Source of the DNA: Jaapia argillacea MUCL 33604
Taxonomy: Eukaryota > Basidiomycota > Agaricomycetes > Jaapiales > Jaapiaceae
DNA: 64,000 nucleotides
Direction of reading: 5' to 3'
Assembly (NCBI GenBank): GCA_000697665.1
Contig: KL197710.1
Span: 2,331,036-2,395,035, forward strand
Positions 1 to 12,099 of the stretch are shown here, piece after piece (within the stretch, counting starts at the first letter, position 1; the number at the start of each line of letters is the position of its first letter). The notes under the pieces were generated by a model. It saw only the letters and a program-made list of their open reading frames with translations, made no database searches and was not told the DNA's origin. A program made the translations under genes and the position numbers.

Positions 1-19
1 ACCGACCACGAACCCAGCA

Positions 20-2078
20 ATGGAGACAAGCATGAACGTTGAATCTTCCTTGGTACTACCGCCAACCTACTCCCAATATGAAGGCGTCGACCAGCCAGCC
101 GATGCTGGTGTGGATCCGGAAATCCTCGTCATCCCGGCGTCTGATTCTGTCCAGTTTCAGAGTGGACATCTGGGCGTAGATGGAGAGAGAGCTGCTGTTG
201 AAGGCGAGTTGCATATCAAGGGAGCTGAAGCAGGACGTTGGAACAAAGTGTGCGTGTAACACATTGCTCTCATTTCGTTTGTAGGTTCACTCACATAACC
301 CCTCATCAAGAACTGTGGGCTTGCGTTCCGTCGAGTCATCGTACGGAACCTCCGTAGAGCTCGCATTGACCGAAATCACGCTATTTTCATCAAGAGGCGA
401 CACCGATCAACTCCCGACGTCGTTCCCGTTTTCGATCCCCCTCCCGTTGGATACTTCTCAGTGTTTGCACACTGCACATTCATCTCTGGCCCATATCCTG
501 ACGGCGAGCTTGCACCCCGACGACCCCGAGGGTTACGCGGTGTCCAAATCTATCACTGTTCACACCAGAAGATATTCCTCGCACTCATCTGGGGTCGGAA
601 TCTCCCCACGGGAGCTTAGATTGGATACCCCCACGCTTGTCGAGGCGCAGGTTCCGCGCACGACGTTCAAGGTGGGCGAACTTGTCCCCGTTTATGTGAC
701 AATACCCCCACCCCCTAGAGAACTCGTCGTGGATCAGGGTGTGAGGTTGCGGAACATCAGGGTGGAACTCGTGCGGATAATTCGGATTCGACGAGAGGAT
801 GATGAAGACAGTACAGCGTCTGATTCTGATCAATCGGACGACGACGATAATGATGTCGAGGACAGCAAAGGTGCCAGCGGCAAGGACAGCGAAGTCTCGT
901 CTTCGAGTCAACGGCCACCGTCGCCTTCATCTCATTGGAGATCTCTAAAGACGGTCATCGCTCGCTCTGGCGCGCCATGCCGTTTTCATCCCACACGACC
1001 TGTCCGGCTTCGTTTCATCTTACATCCTTACCTTCCGTCCGGTTCTCCTCCTCAGCTTCCTTCAGACCTATCGACACGAAATTTCTTGAATTTCGATACC
1101 GACTCTGATTGTGCCTCGATCTCACAAACTACCGTCCTTCACTCGGTCTCCTTCCGCCTCCACGTGTATGCCACTTTTGTTGACATGTCGAACCGTATCG
1201 AAAGGGCCTGCAAGCTGTCGACGCCTATCATTTTCTTACCTCCCGCTGCACCTTTACCCCAAGTGGATGATTCTTTGGCTGAAGATTATCGGAAAAAGCA
1301 TGATCGACCTCCTGCGAAGACCACTCGCCGTGAGGATGCTGAAGCAAGTGCACCTCATTACGATGGCGTGCCAGGTCCCAGCGTGGTCACAAACGGTGCC
1401 CCACCACCTTTCGAAGAGCGGGAAGCTCCTCCACCCTTCTTCTCCACATTAGCCGAGGCATCGACCTCCAGTCGACTCCCCACTTTCGTCGAATCTGAGA
1501 GTGATATATTCGTCCCCCCAGCTGAGGATCCAGCTCTTGGGCCTCTCGCACCACCTCCAACTCAGGATAGCATTGAAGGCGAGGGGATCTTGTTTGGATT
1601 CTCCTCTGAGGAACAATTCGATGGCCACGTCGAGAATATTCCTCGTTCATCCAGCCCACCTCCCCCGACAATTGAAATGGCACGGACAGATCCAGATGTT
1701 ACGCAGTTGGCCGGATTAGAACAGCCAAGGCATGTCATCGAGGCGTTGGAATTAGCTTTGGAGCAACATGAAGAAGCGGCCAGGGGAGGTGATTTACCTC
1801 CACCTCCACCTCCCTTGGATGATCCAGCTGATCCTCCGCCATCAATCGATTCCGATTTTCGCTCCGTTGATGGGCATCATCAAGCCCCTCGTTCGCTTTC
1901 GCCTCCTAGGCCAACGTATGCACATCCTCCGTCGGGGCTACCTGGTCCACCTCCGATGTCGAATCTCCCGAACCAAGCTCACGTTCCTCATGGACATGCA
2001 CCTCCGCCTTATCTTGTGCCTGATCCAGGTGTGGATGTAGAACATGTGACCGGCCCACCACCCTACGTTGACCTCTGA
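20..2078 (+). CDS. Arrestin-like (alpha-arrestin/ART-type) adaptor protein
   Basis: Two-exon model, join(20..249,311..2078), 665 aa. The 61-nt intron has a GTGCGT donor and a TCAAG acceptor, and joins residues ..RWNKV to TVGLRSVE.., a typical arrestin-fold strand. The N-terminal part (residues about 30-330) looks like a fungal arrestin domain, interrupted by an acidic/Ser-rich loop. The C-terminal third is proline-rich and disordered and ends in PPPYLVP and PPPYVDL, which match the PPxY motif used by alpha-arrestins to recruit Rsp5/NEDD4 ubiquitin ligases to plasma-membrane cargo. Family knowledge then suggests a role in endocytic down-regulation of nutrient transporters; the cargo cannot be inferred. 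The frame is open upstream to the window edge, so the true start could lie before ATG 20. It converges on the Rab5 gene, with 219 bp between stops. Confidence 0.75.
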
Positions 2079-2297
2079 TTCTCCACGAGCGATATGGTGG
2101 ACGGCTTAACCCATGCAATGGGCAATGGGCAATGGGCGTTAGATATATAAAAATGGACAGTACAACTAGAATAATGGCAATCATGTACGTTGAGCAAGGT
2201 CAAACCCGACGTGTAATGGAGATATAATCAGGAGACGTAAAGTTCGTGAAAGCGCAATGACAACGGCATGCATGATACAAGGGAACGATGAGGCGTA

Positions 2298-3437
2298 TCA
2301 GCAATTGCAAGCATCCTTGCCCTTTGCAGCGTTCTCGTCTAAAGTCACACCGCCATCTGGGGCGCCAGGGCGTCCTCCAGCACCTGGGCGACCAGCACCA
2401 CGTGTAGAGGCAAGAATATGTTCGATCGGTATCTTCTTGGCTGTGGGTAGGAGGCAGATATATCAGATGCCGGCGGTACTACTGGATCCATTCCTGCTCA
2501 CCGATTTCTGTAAAGATTTCCACGATGCCTTCCCCTGTTTTTGCACTTGTTTCGAAAAACAGGAGCCCAGCCTCCTTCGCGTATGCCTCGGCTTCATCCC
2601 GCGGTACCTGACGCAAACTCTCAGCTTGTTCTCCACCGGCTGTCTCCTCTGGGGTTGCTGTCGCATCGTCAGCCTCATCTTCCGACTCTGACGAGGTAGT
2701 TCCAGATGTAGATGCAGATGGTTGTACGAGATCAACCTTGTTCCCAGCAAGAGCGATAACGATGTTTGGGTTAGCTTGCCGCTGGAGTTCCTTCACCCAT
2801 GATTTCGCCTTCTCTAAACTGGCTGCCTTAGTCACATCGTATACAACGACGGCAGCTTGTGCGTTGCGATAATACATGGGCTATTCATAAGTCGGTGTCA
2901 GCAAAATGTCGCATAAGTGAAGCGTGTGAACGGCACTAACAGCTAAGGAGTGGAAGCGTTCTTGGCCAGCAGTATCCCAAATCTCATATCGGAGAACACG
3001 ATCCTCTAGACGACACTTCTGCGTGAGGAATGCGGCTCCAATTGTTGGCTCCTTATTTGCTTGGAATTCGTTCGAGACCTGAAGTAAATGTCAGCCACCG
3101 ATCGCCCTTGTGAAGGATTGAAGGCACCCACAAAACGGAGTACTATCGAGGATTTCCCAACGGCAGCCTCTCCTAGATCGCGACAACAAGTAAGCACAGA
3201 TTCAACCACGGGAGGCTGACCAAGTGAGAAGAGAAACTTTCGCAACCATTATAAGGGTGCACTGCAGACTGTTAGCATACTGGCTACCAACGAGCCAGAT
3301 AAGACGCTGAGCCTGCTGCGAGAAGTGGCCATGGTGGCCTGGTTCCTTGGCTGAGTGTGAAAGATCTTGGCCTCACCTAACAGAACCAGCTTCACCTGAA
3401 CAGACTTGTCTGTAGCGCCAGATGCAGAATCGGCCAT
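2298..3437 (-). CDS. Rab5-family small GTPase (early endosome)
   Basis: Complement join(2298..2440,2502..2880,2941..3078,3132..3172,3377..3437), 253 aa. All canonical G motifs are visible: P-loop GEAAVGKS (21-28), switch I EPTIGAAF (44-51), WDTAGQE (68-74), NKVD (127-130) and ETSAK. The C-terminus is CNC, a CxC prenylation signal for double geranylgeranylation. EPTIGAAF and the order of motifs identify the Rab5/Ypt51 branch, which directs homotypic early-endosome fusion. Between NKVD and the SAK motif there is an acidic Ser/Thr/Glu insertion of about 38 residues (about 134-172) that is absent from animal Rab5. The first intron is 204 nt, far longer than the other three (53-61 nt). The start ATG fits the usual short N-terminus before KLVLLG. 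Confidence 0.93.
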
Positions 3438-3632
3438 AATGTCTAAGTAAGTTGAAAAACTGTGCGTGGATGTGAGAGTCGAGGTGGTGGAGGTGGAGAG
3501 CAAGCAGCGCCGGTTGTTTGCGCCGTTGATTACGTAGCCAAAAATTGTCCAAAACAAGCTGTGATGGCAGGGCGGTTTTGGACAGAATATCCCTCCAGAC
3601 GCAGAATTAAGACTCGGCGTGTATTCGGTAGT

Positions 3633-5938
3633 CTACATGGCAGGTACACTTGGTTCAGACTCGTAGAAGGGTCTCAACTGATCACAAGTCACAAATACGT
3701 CGTCATCTACCTCCACCTCCGTAGCAGAGGCAAAAACGCCGGGACACTCGAAGGTGACTGTATGACCACCTGAGGAATCGACGCCATCAGCCTCCCCTGA
3801 TCCAGGACCGGAAACACTCTGCTCGGGAGGGGGTGATGGTGAATCTATAGGGGGGGAACGGTTGGGTGCGCCTGGAGCTGACACATCAGGTCCTTGGAAT
3901 GCATTTGGACCAAAGATCTGTGGGAGAATGGAGTGGTCTCTGTATGGGAGCTCCTTGGAACTGACGCGGGCGGCAGGAGAGTTGGGAAATGCGGAAGTTT
4001 GGTCGTAAAACCAGAACGGTTGATCCTTGTAACTGTTCATCGTCCTTTGCATGAAAGCACCATATTTTCCCTTGGGATCGCCATATGCCGCCGCAACTGT
4101 AGCCACATGAGGAACGATTTCCGTGGCATCTTCGCCCTTGGGGTCTTGAGCCATCACATAATCCACCGCCGTCTGAATCGTCGCACCATACTTTGATCGA
4201 TAGCTCCAGAAATTGTAACCAAGTTGATCGCCGAGTTTAGCATTCGTCTATGTTCAAGTGAGCGGAGGGGTAGAAGTTGTCACGAATAGTGCTCACGATC
4301 ATAGCTTCCAGGTTGAAGCAACGGTAGTGATATGGTCGAGTTCGCACCGCTTCAAACGGTTGTTCACCGGAGATAGCAATCTGGTCTAAGAATGTGCTAT
4401 TGAAGTAGTTGACCAGGGAAGACGCGGCCCCATCGAAGTCGCCTAGAAATATCTTCGTAACAGCTAGCTGATTTATAAAAAATGTCGCGTGGTTGCTGGG
4501 AGGTATCAGGTCGGTGGCTTGGATCCATACTGAGATAACAATCAACTCACTTCGGCTTGCCAGCAGCCTCGTTCCCCAGCGCACTATGTTCAAGCCACCC
4601 AACGTACTGAGCCATCCAGTTCCTCATTGCCGTGTGTTTTCCCTTGGTCCAATCCGGACTACGCCCTCCTAATAAAAGAGCTATAGAATTTACGACTTTG
4701 ACGATTCCTCGAAGATCCAGGATACCCGTAAACGTTCCCATCTGACCATCTGGGCCTGGACCTCGAACGAGTTGACCGAAGTTGACGTTGGGGTTCATCG
4801 CAGTGGCCGGTTCAAGGAAGAAAGTGTCAACGAAGGACACCGCCTTCTGCGAATAGTCTGGCAGCTTGTTCTGAAGGACGTATGAAAGAGCGTTGTATAA
4901 AACCGCCTGCGACATGCTGGTTATGAATTGCGAGTTGGTGAGATCCCGGACGTCGTCGTTAACCCTGCCGTCCTGCACCGCGTACGGACAAGTCGTCCAA
5001 GCTGCGAAAGCAACAATGAATTCAGAAACGAGAACCATTCCGTGAATAGATCAGGCATACTCGCACTAGGCGCCATACCCGTGGTGGGCGATGGCGTGCA
5101 TTTCGGTGGCGAGCCCTTTCTCATGGGCGACGAGGATGATTGTGAAGGAGTGTCCGTCCGCGAGGGAGAGGTACTGCTATGGATGGAATATGATGATGAA
5201 GAATCCTGGTCGAAGAACGCGCCAGTTGGACGAGAGTTACTTGGCGGATTGGATTCGCTAGGTCGATAAGTAGGTGACGTCGTAGGATCCAGGATCGTCT
5301 GCACACCAGGGGAGTCCCTGGCGTTGAATATATTGGCAATATTCAAAGGAGTGCGGTGCTTCTTTATCATGCGGTACTTTGCAGGTTGGGTGAGTGTCGA
5401 TATATTGTCTTCGAAAAGATATTCGCGACAAGTATTCCCACTGCATTCCAACGGTTCGCCAAATGACCTCCTATTCTTGCACCAATTGCAATTGGGCCAG
5501 TGGCTATGAGATTTACATTAATGAACACGCAAAGATTCAAGAACCATGTCAAGAGGACTCACTATGGAGCCCAGCTGAGATAATCATGTGAATCGCCGCT
5601 TGGGGCGAAGAATCCAGCATTATTGGTGACGGCTACAAGTACAGTCAAGGTCAGTGGGTGTAGATTTTGGTTAACTCGATGGTACTTACTCCAGGGGCCT
5701 TGCTTGCCTGTGATCAGAGCGCTGCGAGAAATCTTGGTTTGAGCACTGGATGTGGAAGTATCCTGATTGGCATGTTGGCTGAATACATAATCAACGTTCA
5801 CCCAGTCGTTGGGATCACCTAGAGAGTAACAAGGTGAGTGGCGAGCGCTGCTAGTTGCAGAAAAATCATACCAAAGACAGGGACACTGACAGCGAGCAGG
5901 ATGGCCACAAGGGCGCTCCACAAAGTTGCACCAGGCAT
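3633..5938 (-). CDS. Secreted alginate-lyase-domain protein (PF05426-like)
   Basis: Complement join(3633..4247,4297..4495,4551..5001,5061..5503,5563..5632,5690..5818,5872..5938), 657 aa. All six introns are 49-59 nt and phase-consistent. Residues 1-22 form a signal peptide (hydrophobic core ALVAILLAVSVPVFG). The segment HDYLSWAPYHWPNC is the conserved N-terminal signature of the alginate lyase superfamily. Further downstream are DTFFL, NFGQLVRGPGP, WTTCPY and EAVRTRPYHYRCFNLEA, in the order usual for fungal members. These enzymes have an alpha/alpha-toroid fold and cleave uronate polysaccharides by beta-elimination. For a land fungus the true substrate is more likely a glucuronan or host/fungal wall polymer than algal alginate. 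A Ser/Pro/Thr-rich stretch of about 85 residues splits the conserved parts before WTTCPY. The acidic C-terminal tail of about 90 residues is also low-complexity. Confidence 0.85.
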
Positions 5939-6682
5939 TGGGAACGCGAGAAGGTCAGAAAAAATTAGGTGAAGAGTACCAGTAATTGGGAGCCAGTCTC
6001 AAATTTTGGAAGGAAGAGAAAGAATGTTGTAGCCAAACGGGTCGCTCATACGCTTAAGGCGTTGGGTGAGGCTGACGAGAAGGGTGGACCGAAGCGCAAT
6101 GCATTCCGCGCGGCCGTGAGCTATGACTGGCCCTGCCGCGATAGCCACGGTTCCCGACGTCGACGCTGTCGTGAGCACTGTAGAGTCAACACTATCACAA
6201 TACTCACTACCATATCCTGACTATGGTCAGAACTCAGAGGCAGCTGTGACAGGTAACTGCGAACGCCACAACGGCCGCGTGACGTGATATCGATACTGAA
6301 CACCAGCGAATATGTCCCCTCAAGCAAGATTTGAATCCTCCATCCAGATCACCCAAACGGGTGCTGTTATTCTTTCAATTTCGGGCCAAGGATAACGCGA
6401 GGATCACTATTGTACAGATATCTGGTGAGCATGGCATGAAAATACAACAAAATAGTCCGGTGAGAGTGATCGTGAAAGAGCATACGACAGGGACCATGAA
6501 ATTTGGAGTGAATAGTGGTTTCCGGGGTATGTTGGACTGAGAAAATCTATCGGTAATGACAACTGGTTAGAAAGGGGAAGCATGGTAGGAGGGGGTAAAA
6601 AATCGAATATGCAAGAAACGAGCGGCAATACGTCCTTTATGAGCCAAGCGGTTGCAATGAACAATACACATCGCCGATCCAA
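5939..6682. other. Intergenic region (744 bp)
   Basis: This lies between the start of the alginate-lyase-like gene and the stop of the next minus-strand gene, so it should hold the promoter of the former and the 3' UTR of the latter. Only short open frames without codon structure or family resemblance were seen. No TATA box is obvious. Confidence 0.6.
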
Positions 6683-9386
6683 CTACCTCTTCCGAGAGCG
6701 ACTCCGAGCTTTGGTTGCCGATCGACTCCTCTCAGCCTTCTCTTCCACTTCGTAGTTGTGGGGCATTTTCATGCCGCCAAGATTCGAAAACTCTTGGCTT
6801 TTCTGGACTAGCCTCGACTTGGAGGATTTGGGAGAAAAGGGTGGACCCTCATCTCGATCTCTGCTCCGACCCAAGCCAAATAGTTTCTTTTTGGAAGAAG
6901 AGCTGGGGGATTCCTGCGTCATCCCACTGTGTTCGGCGGCGTCGATCATTGCGATGGTTTTGACAGCGGCAGACATGCTCGCCTTCCCAGACTTCTTTGA
7001 GCGAACGGTTGGAGAATCAGCACCAGGACTAGGGAGCTGGCCGTTTGCCTTGTTCTTTCCCTTCCCACTAGTAGCTGGCACTCCTTGTCCGGCGACACAG
7101 TCCCTTCCCTCCACGGTGACCCAAACCCATCCCTGGCTGCTTGACTGTGGTTCGTCACCTTCACTTTTAGTATCTTTGTCTTTCTTCAACTTCTTTGGCG
7201 GCCAAGATTCGGATCCAGGCGGACCAGGGGATGGCAAACCCGAAGGGAGTTGTTCGATATTTGCAGGGTATGGCGATGTAACACTGCGACTTGGACTAGG
7301 CCGACTAGGGCTTAGCGGCTGAGCAGGTACTGGAGGAGGACTTTCTGGAATCCTCTGTAATGGCGTGGAGGTGCTAGGAGAAACTCGAGGAGCGGCAGGA
7401 CGAGGGCCTTTGGGGATATATTCCAGTCTCGGGGGGACGATGCCCACGACACCGGCTTCGCTCCTTCTCTCGATTCCGACTGCTATCTGGGGCGCACTCA
7501 CACGTGCATCCACCACTTTGTGCTCCGTCCTTCGCTTGCTTGCATCATCTAACAACTCAGAATTCTGGCCGCCGTTCCCTCCTTCCGCTGAGGCTCCACC
7601 CCATGCACCTGGAAACTGGGATTCTCCTTCCTCCTCTTCAGCGTGAGTTTCCTCGGCAATATCCTCGGGCACACCCCGTCCCATTCTCGTCTCCAGATCA
7701 CCGTCCCCACTACCTTTACCTCCAACCCACTTTACGAACACTTCGCAGCTCTGGGCGCGATCCGTGCCAGTCCATCCAGATTCTCGATTGCCAGATCCTG
7801 TTGAGAACGCAGAGTCGCGAAAGGCAACGGAGGATAGGAGCGGCGGCATGGTTCCCGCTGATAGATGAGAGTCAGATATGGGCATAGGCATGGGCATGGG
7901 TTCTGCAGCGTCCACAGGAGGTGTGGGCTCTGGCATGGCATAGACCTCAATATCAGGCTCTCTAGGAGCCGCATCTTGGGAACCTCCATCCGTGGTATAA
8001 ATTATGGAAGGGGTCATACTTGCGATTGTGGGTAGGGGAGGCCTTGCATACGGGACTGCAGAGCCAATTCCCGTCATGTCAACGGTACTACTCACGGCAC
8101 TCGGTAACTGAATCCTGTGCTCCTCAATAGTCGAGTCAGGACGGGGGGTGGGGCCGTAGACGGGATGAGCTTGGCCGAGTGGAGACTGCTTGCGAAGGGC
8201 AGCAGAAGATTGCATGATCCGCATCGCCGAAGATCCAGGATATGGGAAGGCGGAAGGAGCCCCTTCAGTAGCTGCCCGTCTGTGACCCAACTGTGTCTGA
8301 GAAAGAGAAGGGTGGACACGGGGAGAGCCGTCGAAGAGCTGCAAAGACGGAGACGACGCCAGTCTCCTCGGATTGAGCTGCTGGGGACTCGTGGCCTTGG
8401 AATCGATATGGAAGTGGGATAACTCGCTGCTAGCGCGAACGGAATCGAGATCACCTTCTTCTGATGGATCGGGTCCAGGGCCTGTGAATATCCACAGATC
8501 CTTCACCCGCGAGCGGCTTGATAGAGCCAGGGAGGCGAGGAGAGTGAATGCATGGACGTCGAGCGATGTAAGGAGGGAAAGAATTTGATTCAGCGAATCC
8601 GTGGCAAACGTATCTTCTTGAAACCCTGCAACCCACGAATGTCGGTGATGGACATGGTACAGCCACGCAAATCATGAAGAAGTTGGACATACATCGATAC
8701 CCCTTCAACTTGAACTCGTAAGACCTGTCCCCGACTTTCTTCTCGGACATCACTCCCCTAGGCCACGATCCCCGAACGGCTTGGAGGATGGCAGGCGTCG
8801 AATTGAGAGGGGGCGAAATAACTCGAAGAATAGTTGCAGAGGGAAAGGAGACAGCAAAAGGGATCCTGGGTGAGGCGCCAGGGCCTTGCTGAGATAGAGT
8901 GAGGTTGGACCCCGACATGAGCGTAGGGGAACCCAACATGGGTGACCCGGATCGAAGATTTGAATTAGAACCCTTCATAGGATCCCTATCAAGTAAAGGG
9001 TGAGGTTTGGAAAAGGCCATTGCTAGCTTATCGTCCGCTTCCCTCCCATAATCAATGGTACTCAAAAAGAGGAAGCCTTGCGCAAGGAGCACTTTGATAA
9101 CATCGACAATGAGAATCTCTGTATCGAGACTCTTCGGCGCCGACCATGGTTTTCCCTCGAGAGTGAATTCGTGGTAATTGTGGGGGACGTCCTCGCGGGA
9201 GGCAGAGAGGAGACCACGGAAATTGAGATAGCGCCGGAGAGATCCAATGAGCGCAGGTGGAAAACAGTAGAGACGAATGAGGTTTGAGCTCGACAAGGTG
9301 AGGAGAGAAAACGAGGAATATGTGTGTTCTGCGCGTAAAAATTCTTTCCGCGGGATGAACGTCGTATCGGAGGACGGCTGTGCCAT
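6683..9386 (-). CDS. Conserved hypothetical protein, Ser/Pro-rich (878 aa)
   Basis: Complement join(6683..8625,8693..9386), 878 aa. The single 67-nt intron (GTATGT donor, TTGCAG acceptor) is supported by phase and joins ..KGYR to WFQEDTFATD... Residues 1-300 are globular-looking, with hydrophobic segments such as LIRLYCFPPALIGSLRRYL and ILIVDVIKVLLAQGFLFL; no signal peptide is evident. From about residue 300 the protein is Ser/Pro/Glu-rich and probably disordered. It ends in a strongly basic tail (..RSRSATKARSRSRKR) that could act as a nuclear localisation or RNA-binding patch. I do not recognise a domain, so no function is assigned. The long uninterrupted frame with a clean splice junction makes it a real gene. 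It is divergent from the oxidoreductase gene at 10173. Confidence 0.75.
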
Positions 9387-10172
9387 TCGACCGTCCTTGT
9401 GTGCGGGATGTGGGAGGAGTTGTGGGATATCCTAGGGTACTACTGGATTACGATCAAGGCGGAGGAGAATGATCCATTAGACGCCACGTAGAACAGAGAA
9501 GTACATACAGCACGCACTGAGCTTGGAGCAAGCACTTAAACCGCATTGTTCTCAGCTGACGTCATCAGCCCCGCCTCAGAGCATATTGTCCCGCCGTTTC
9601 GGAACCGCCTCGAGGCGCTGTGGGGGCGAGTTATGTCAAAGCCTCACTTCAGCCAGCATCGGTCCAGTCGATGAAAACGCAGGAACTAATCCGCCACGTC
9701 AGCAGCCAGCGACTACACCTCTATCTCTTCCCAGATCCCAGAAGGAGGGACCGGTCACATTCTTCATCGTTCCGGTTGGTAGGAATCATGCAGGATCCAC
9801 GGACTCCGCATTCGTCCATGAGATAGTCTCGGTCGCTGAAATGAGATCCTGCTGCTGCGTAGCGGCCACACGGGGGCCGGTAAATTGGAGGAGGACATAG
9901 ATCGGAAAGGCTGATCTTCGAGGGACTTTGTTTGATCTTGGAGAACGGATACAGGGATATAGAGCTTAGCAGGAGGATGTGCGAGCCAACTGTCATGATC
10001 TCACCCTCATCGTCGTCCGGAAAGACTGTCGGCGTCGGCCCGTGCCAATCGGTCCGACGCCCGGCCCGAAGCCAAACGACAGCTCCCTGCTCCCATACAT
10101 ATACCCTGGAAATTCAAGAGAAATGCATTCGTCGTCGTCCCCGTCCCAGATCGATTTCTTGCACTACTCAAG
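9387..10172. promoter_or_regulatory. Divergent intergenic promoter region (786 bp)
   Basis: This separates the start codons of the 878-aa hypothetical gene (-) and the oxidoreductase gene (+), so it must contain both promoters. A CATACATATACC stretch about 75 bp before the oxidoreductase ATG is a weak TATA-like candidate. No other gene or RNA was recognised. Confidence 0.5.
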
Positions 10173-12099
10173 ATGTCCAACCTCTCGAAACTCAATGCTC
10201 TGATGTGTAGGTTTCTACTCATCATGTTGTCGATCACTCTGAAAACCACTGATCTCACCATGCCTAGGTGGAACGGTATGTCCAGGAAGATTGTGTTGCT
10301 CCATGAAAGCTCACACCCGATTTAGGGGGAGTACACGACAGGATGGACCGGTTCAGGAGCCTCAAAGTCGGACAAAAAGGTGGGCTTGCACTCATATGTC
10401 CTCGACGTCCGCACATGCTGACGATGCTGACTGTCCCTGCAGATCGGAGTCAGTATTCAGATCTCCTGGGGATGATTGAAGGGACTCATAACAATAATCA
10501 TAACAGGTCGTTGGTTTGACCCTCTTTGACCTTCGTCGGTTGGGCAAGGTTCGTCCACCTGAATCAATCCCCCCCGGACCACGCTGCTAATGGACTCTGT
10601 TCAGGTCGACAAGCTGAGCATGGTCGGTGTTAGCGGAGGAAAGTATCCTGCCATTCGCCAACATCTCCAGGATAACATCGCTGGCGCCTACAAGGACATG
10701 GATATTTCGTGAGTACTGTAATCACCAGGTGTATATGACCGCACTTTAACCTGACATCCTTCAAGATTCGATGCTTATCCTGAAGAAGGGAAGACGGATC
10801 CTTTGGCCTGTTGGTACAATCGTTCTCTTCGGTGTTCAACAAACTAACATTAGCTGTAGATAAAACCGCAATCGATAAACTCTCCGCTGGAGACGCCGTA
10901 ATTATCTTCACCCCTGACAGTAAGCATCCGCCGCAACATCTTCTACCTCTGGTTAACTTGTACTTGACAGATACTCACTACGATATTGCGATGTACGCTA
11001 TGGAGCGTGGCATGCACGTACTGGTGACAAAACCAGCGGTCCAGACACTGACTCACCACAATGAACTCATTGCCGCTGCAAAGAAGCACAACGTCGTCTG
11101 CTTTGTCGAACATCACAAACGGTACGCCTCTTTTTGAAACGTCAAGATTTTCCTTCTGATTCGGGGCTCCACAGCTTCGACCCTGTCTACAGCGATGCAA
11201 AAGCTCGAGCGCAGACTTTGGGTGAATTTAACTTCTTCAGCGCATGGATGAGTCAACCCAAGAGTCAACTCGAGACCTTCCGTGCATGGGCTGGAAAGGA
11301 CTCGGATATCAGGTTACTTAAACCCCATTACCCATCGGACGTGCTGGGCTAACAATCCGTCCAGCTATTATCTCTCCTCCCACCACATCGATATCTGCTG
11401 CTGGATGCTCCAGGACAAGGCCGTCCCTACTCGCGTTGTCGCCAGTGCTGCGACTGGTATTGCGACCGGAGAACCTTACAACTGTGTTCCCCAAACTGAA
11501 GATACAATCACTCTTCTCGTCGATTGGCAGTCCTTGAAAAGCCCCAGACATAAGGGTACCGCTGTTTACACGGCGTCATGGACAGCTCCCCTGAAGGCTG
11601 GTATCCATAGCGCGCAGCATTTCTATTATATGGGAGAGAAGGTCTGTCGCCATAACTCACAGCTCAAGGTGCTTCGCTGATATATCGCCGTGAACTAGGG
11701 TGATATTAATGTCGATCAAGCCCACCGAGGGTACGACGTAACCGTGGACGACACGGGAAAGGCATGGTATAATCCCTTCTAGTGAGTACCCAAACTTAGT
11801 TATACTCCTTTGGTCACTTAATCTGTGTAACCCCACGTAGTATGAAATACTCTCCCTCAGAGAGCGGTCATTTCGACGGCCAACGCGGTTACGGCTATAT
11901 CTCCATCGAAAAATTCGTCGATGCTGCCAGGAGTGTGAACGCGGGCGAGACCACACCACAAGATTACGACACTCATGGTCTTCCTAGCATCGCCAACACC
12001 GTTCTTACCACCGCAATTTTGCACGCCGGTCGCATTAGTCTGGACGAGAAGCGACCCGTGGGGATCAAGCAGAGCGGTGACCAGTGGATTCTTGAGTGA
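10173..12099 (+). CDS. Gfo/Idh/MocA-family oxidoreductase (sugar or uronate type)
   Basis: Thirteen-exon model, 419 aa: join(10173..10206,10268..10275,10326..10379,10443..10448,10507..10548,10605..10708,10766..10809,10860..10919,10971..11121,11175..11312,11365..11641,11699..11781,11841..12099). The phase is consistent throughout. The N-terminal MCGTGEYTTGW carries a Rossmann glycine motif for NAD(P). The block HVLVTKPAV corresponds to the EKP region of the family, with Thr replacing Glu. HHIDICCWM fits the substrate-side conserved histidine/aspartate segment. The protein resembles fungal enzymes annotated as D-galacturonate-type reductases, but the substrate cannot be fixed from sequence. Exons 2 and 4 are only 8 and 6 nt long. 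There is no signal peptide, so the enzyme is probably cytosolic. Confidence 0.85.

Noticed and set aside
248-284. A 37-nt intron in the arrestin gene ending at TTGTAG
   Set aside because: It is unusually short; the 61-nt alternative (250-310) gives a better arrestin strand and normal length.
2115-2137. Three copies of GCAATGG after the arrestin stop
   Set aside because: It is too short (23 bp) to distinguish from slippage in a 3' UTR.
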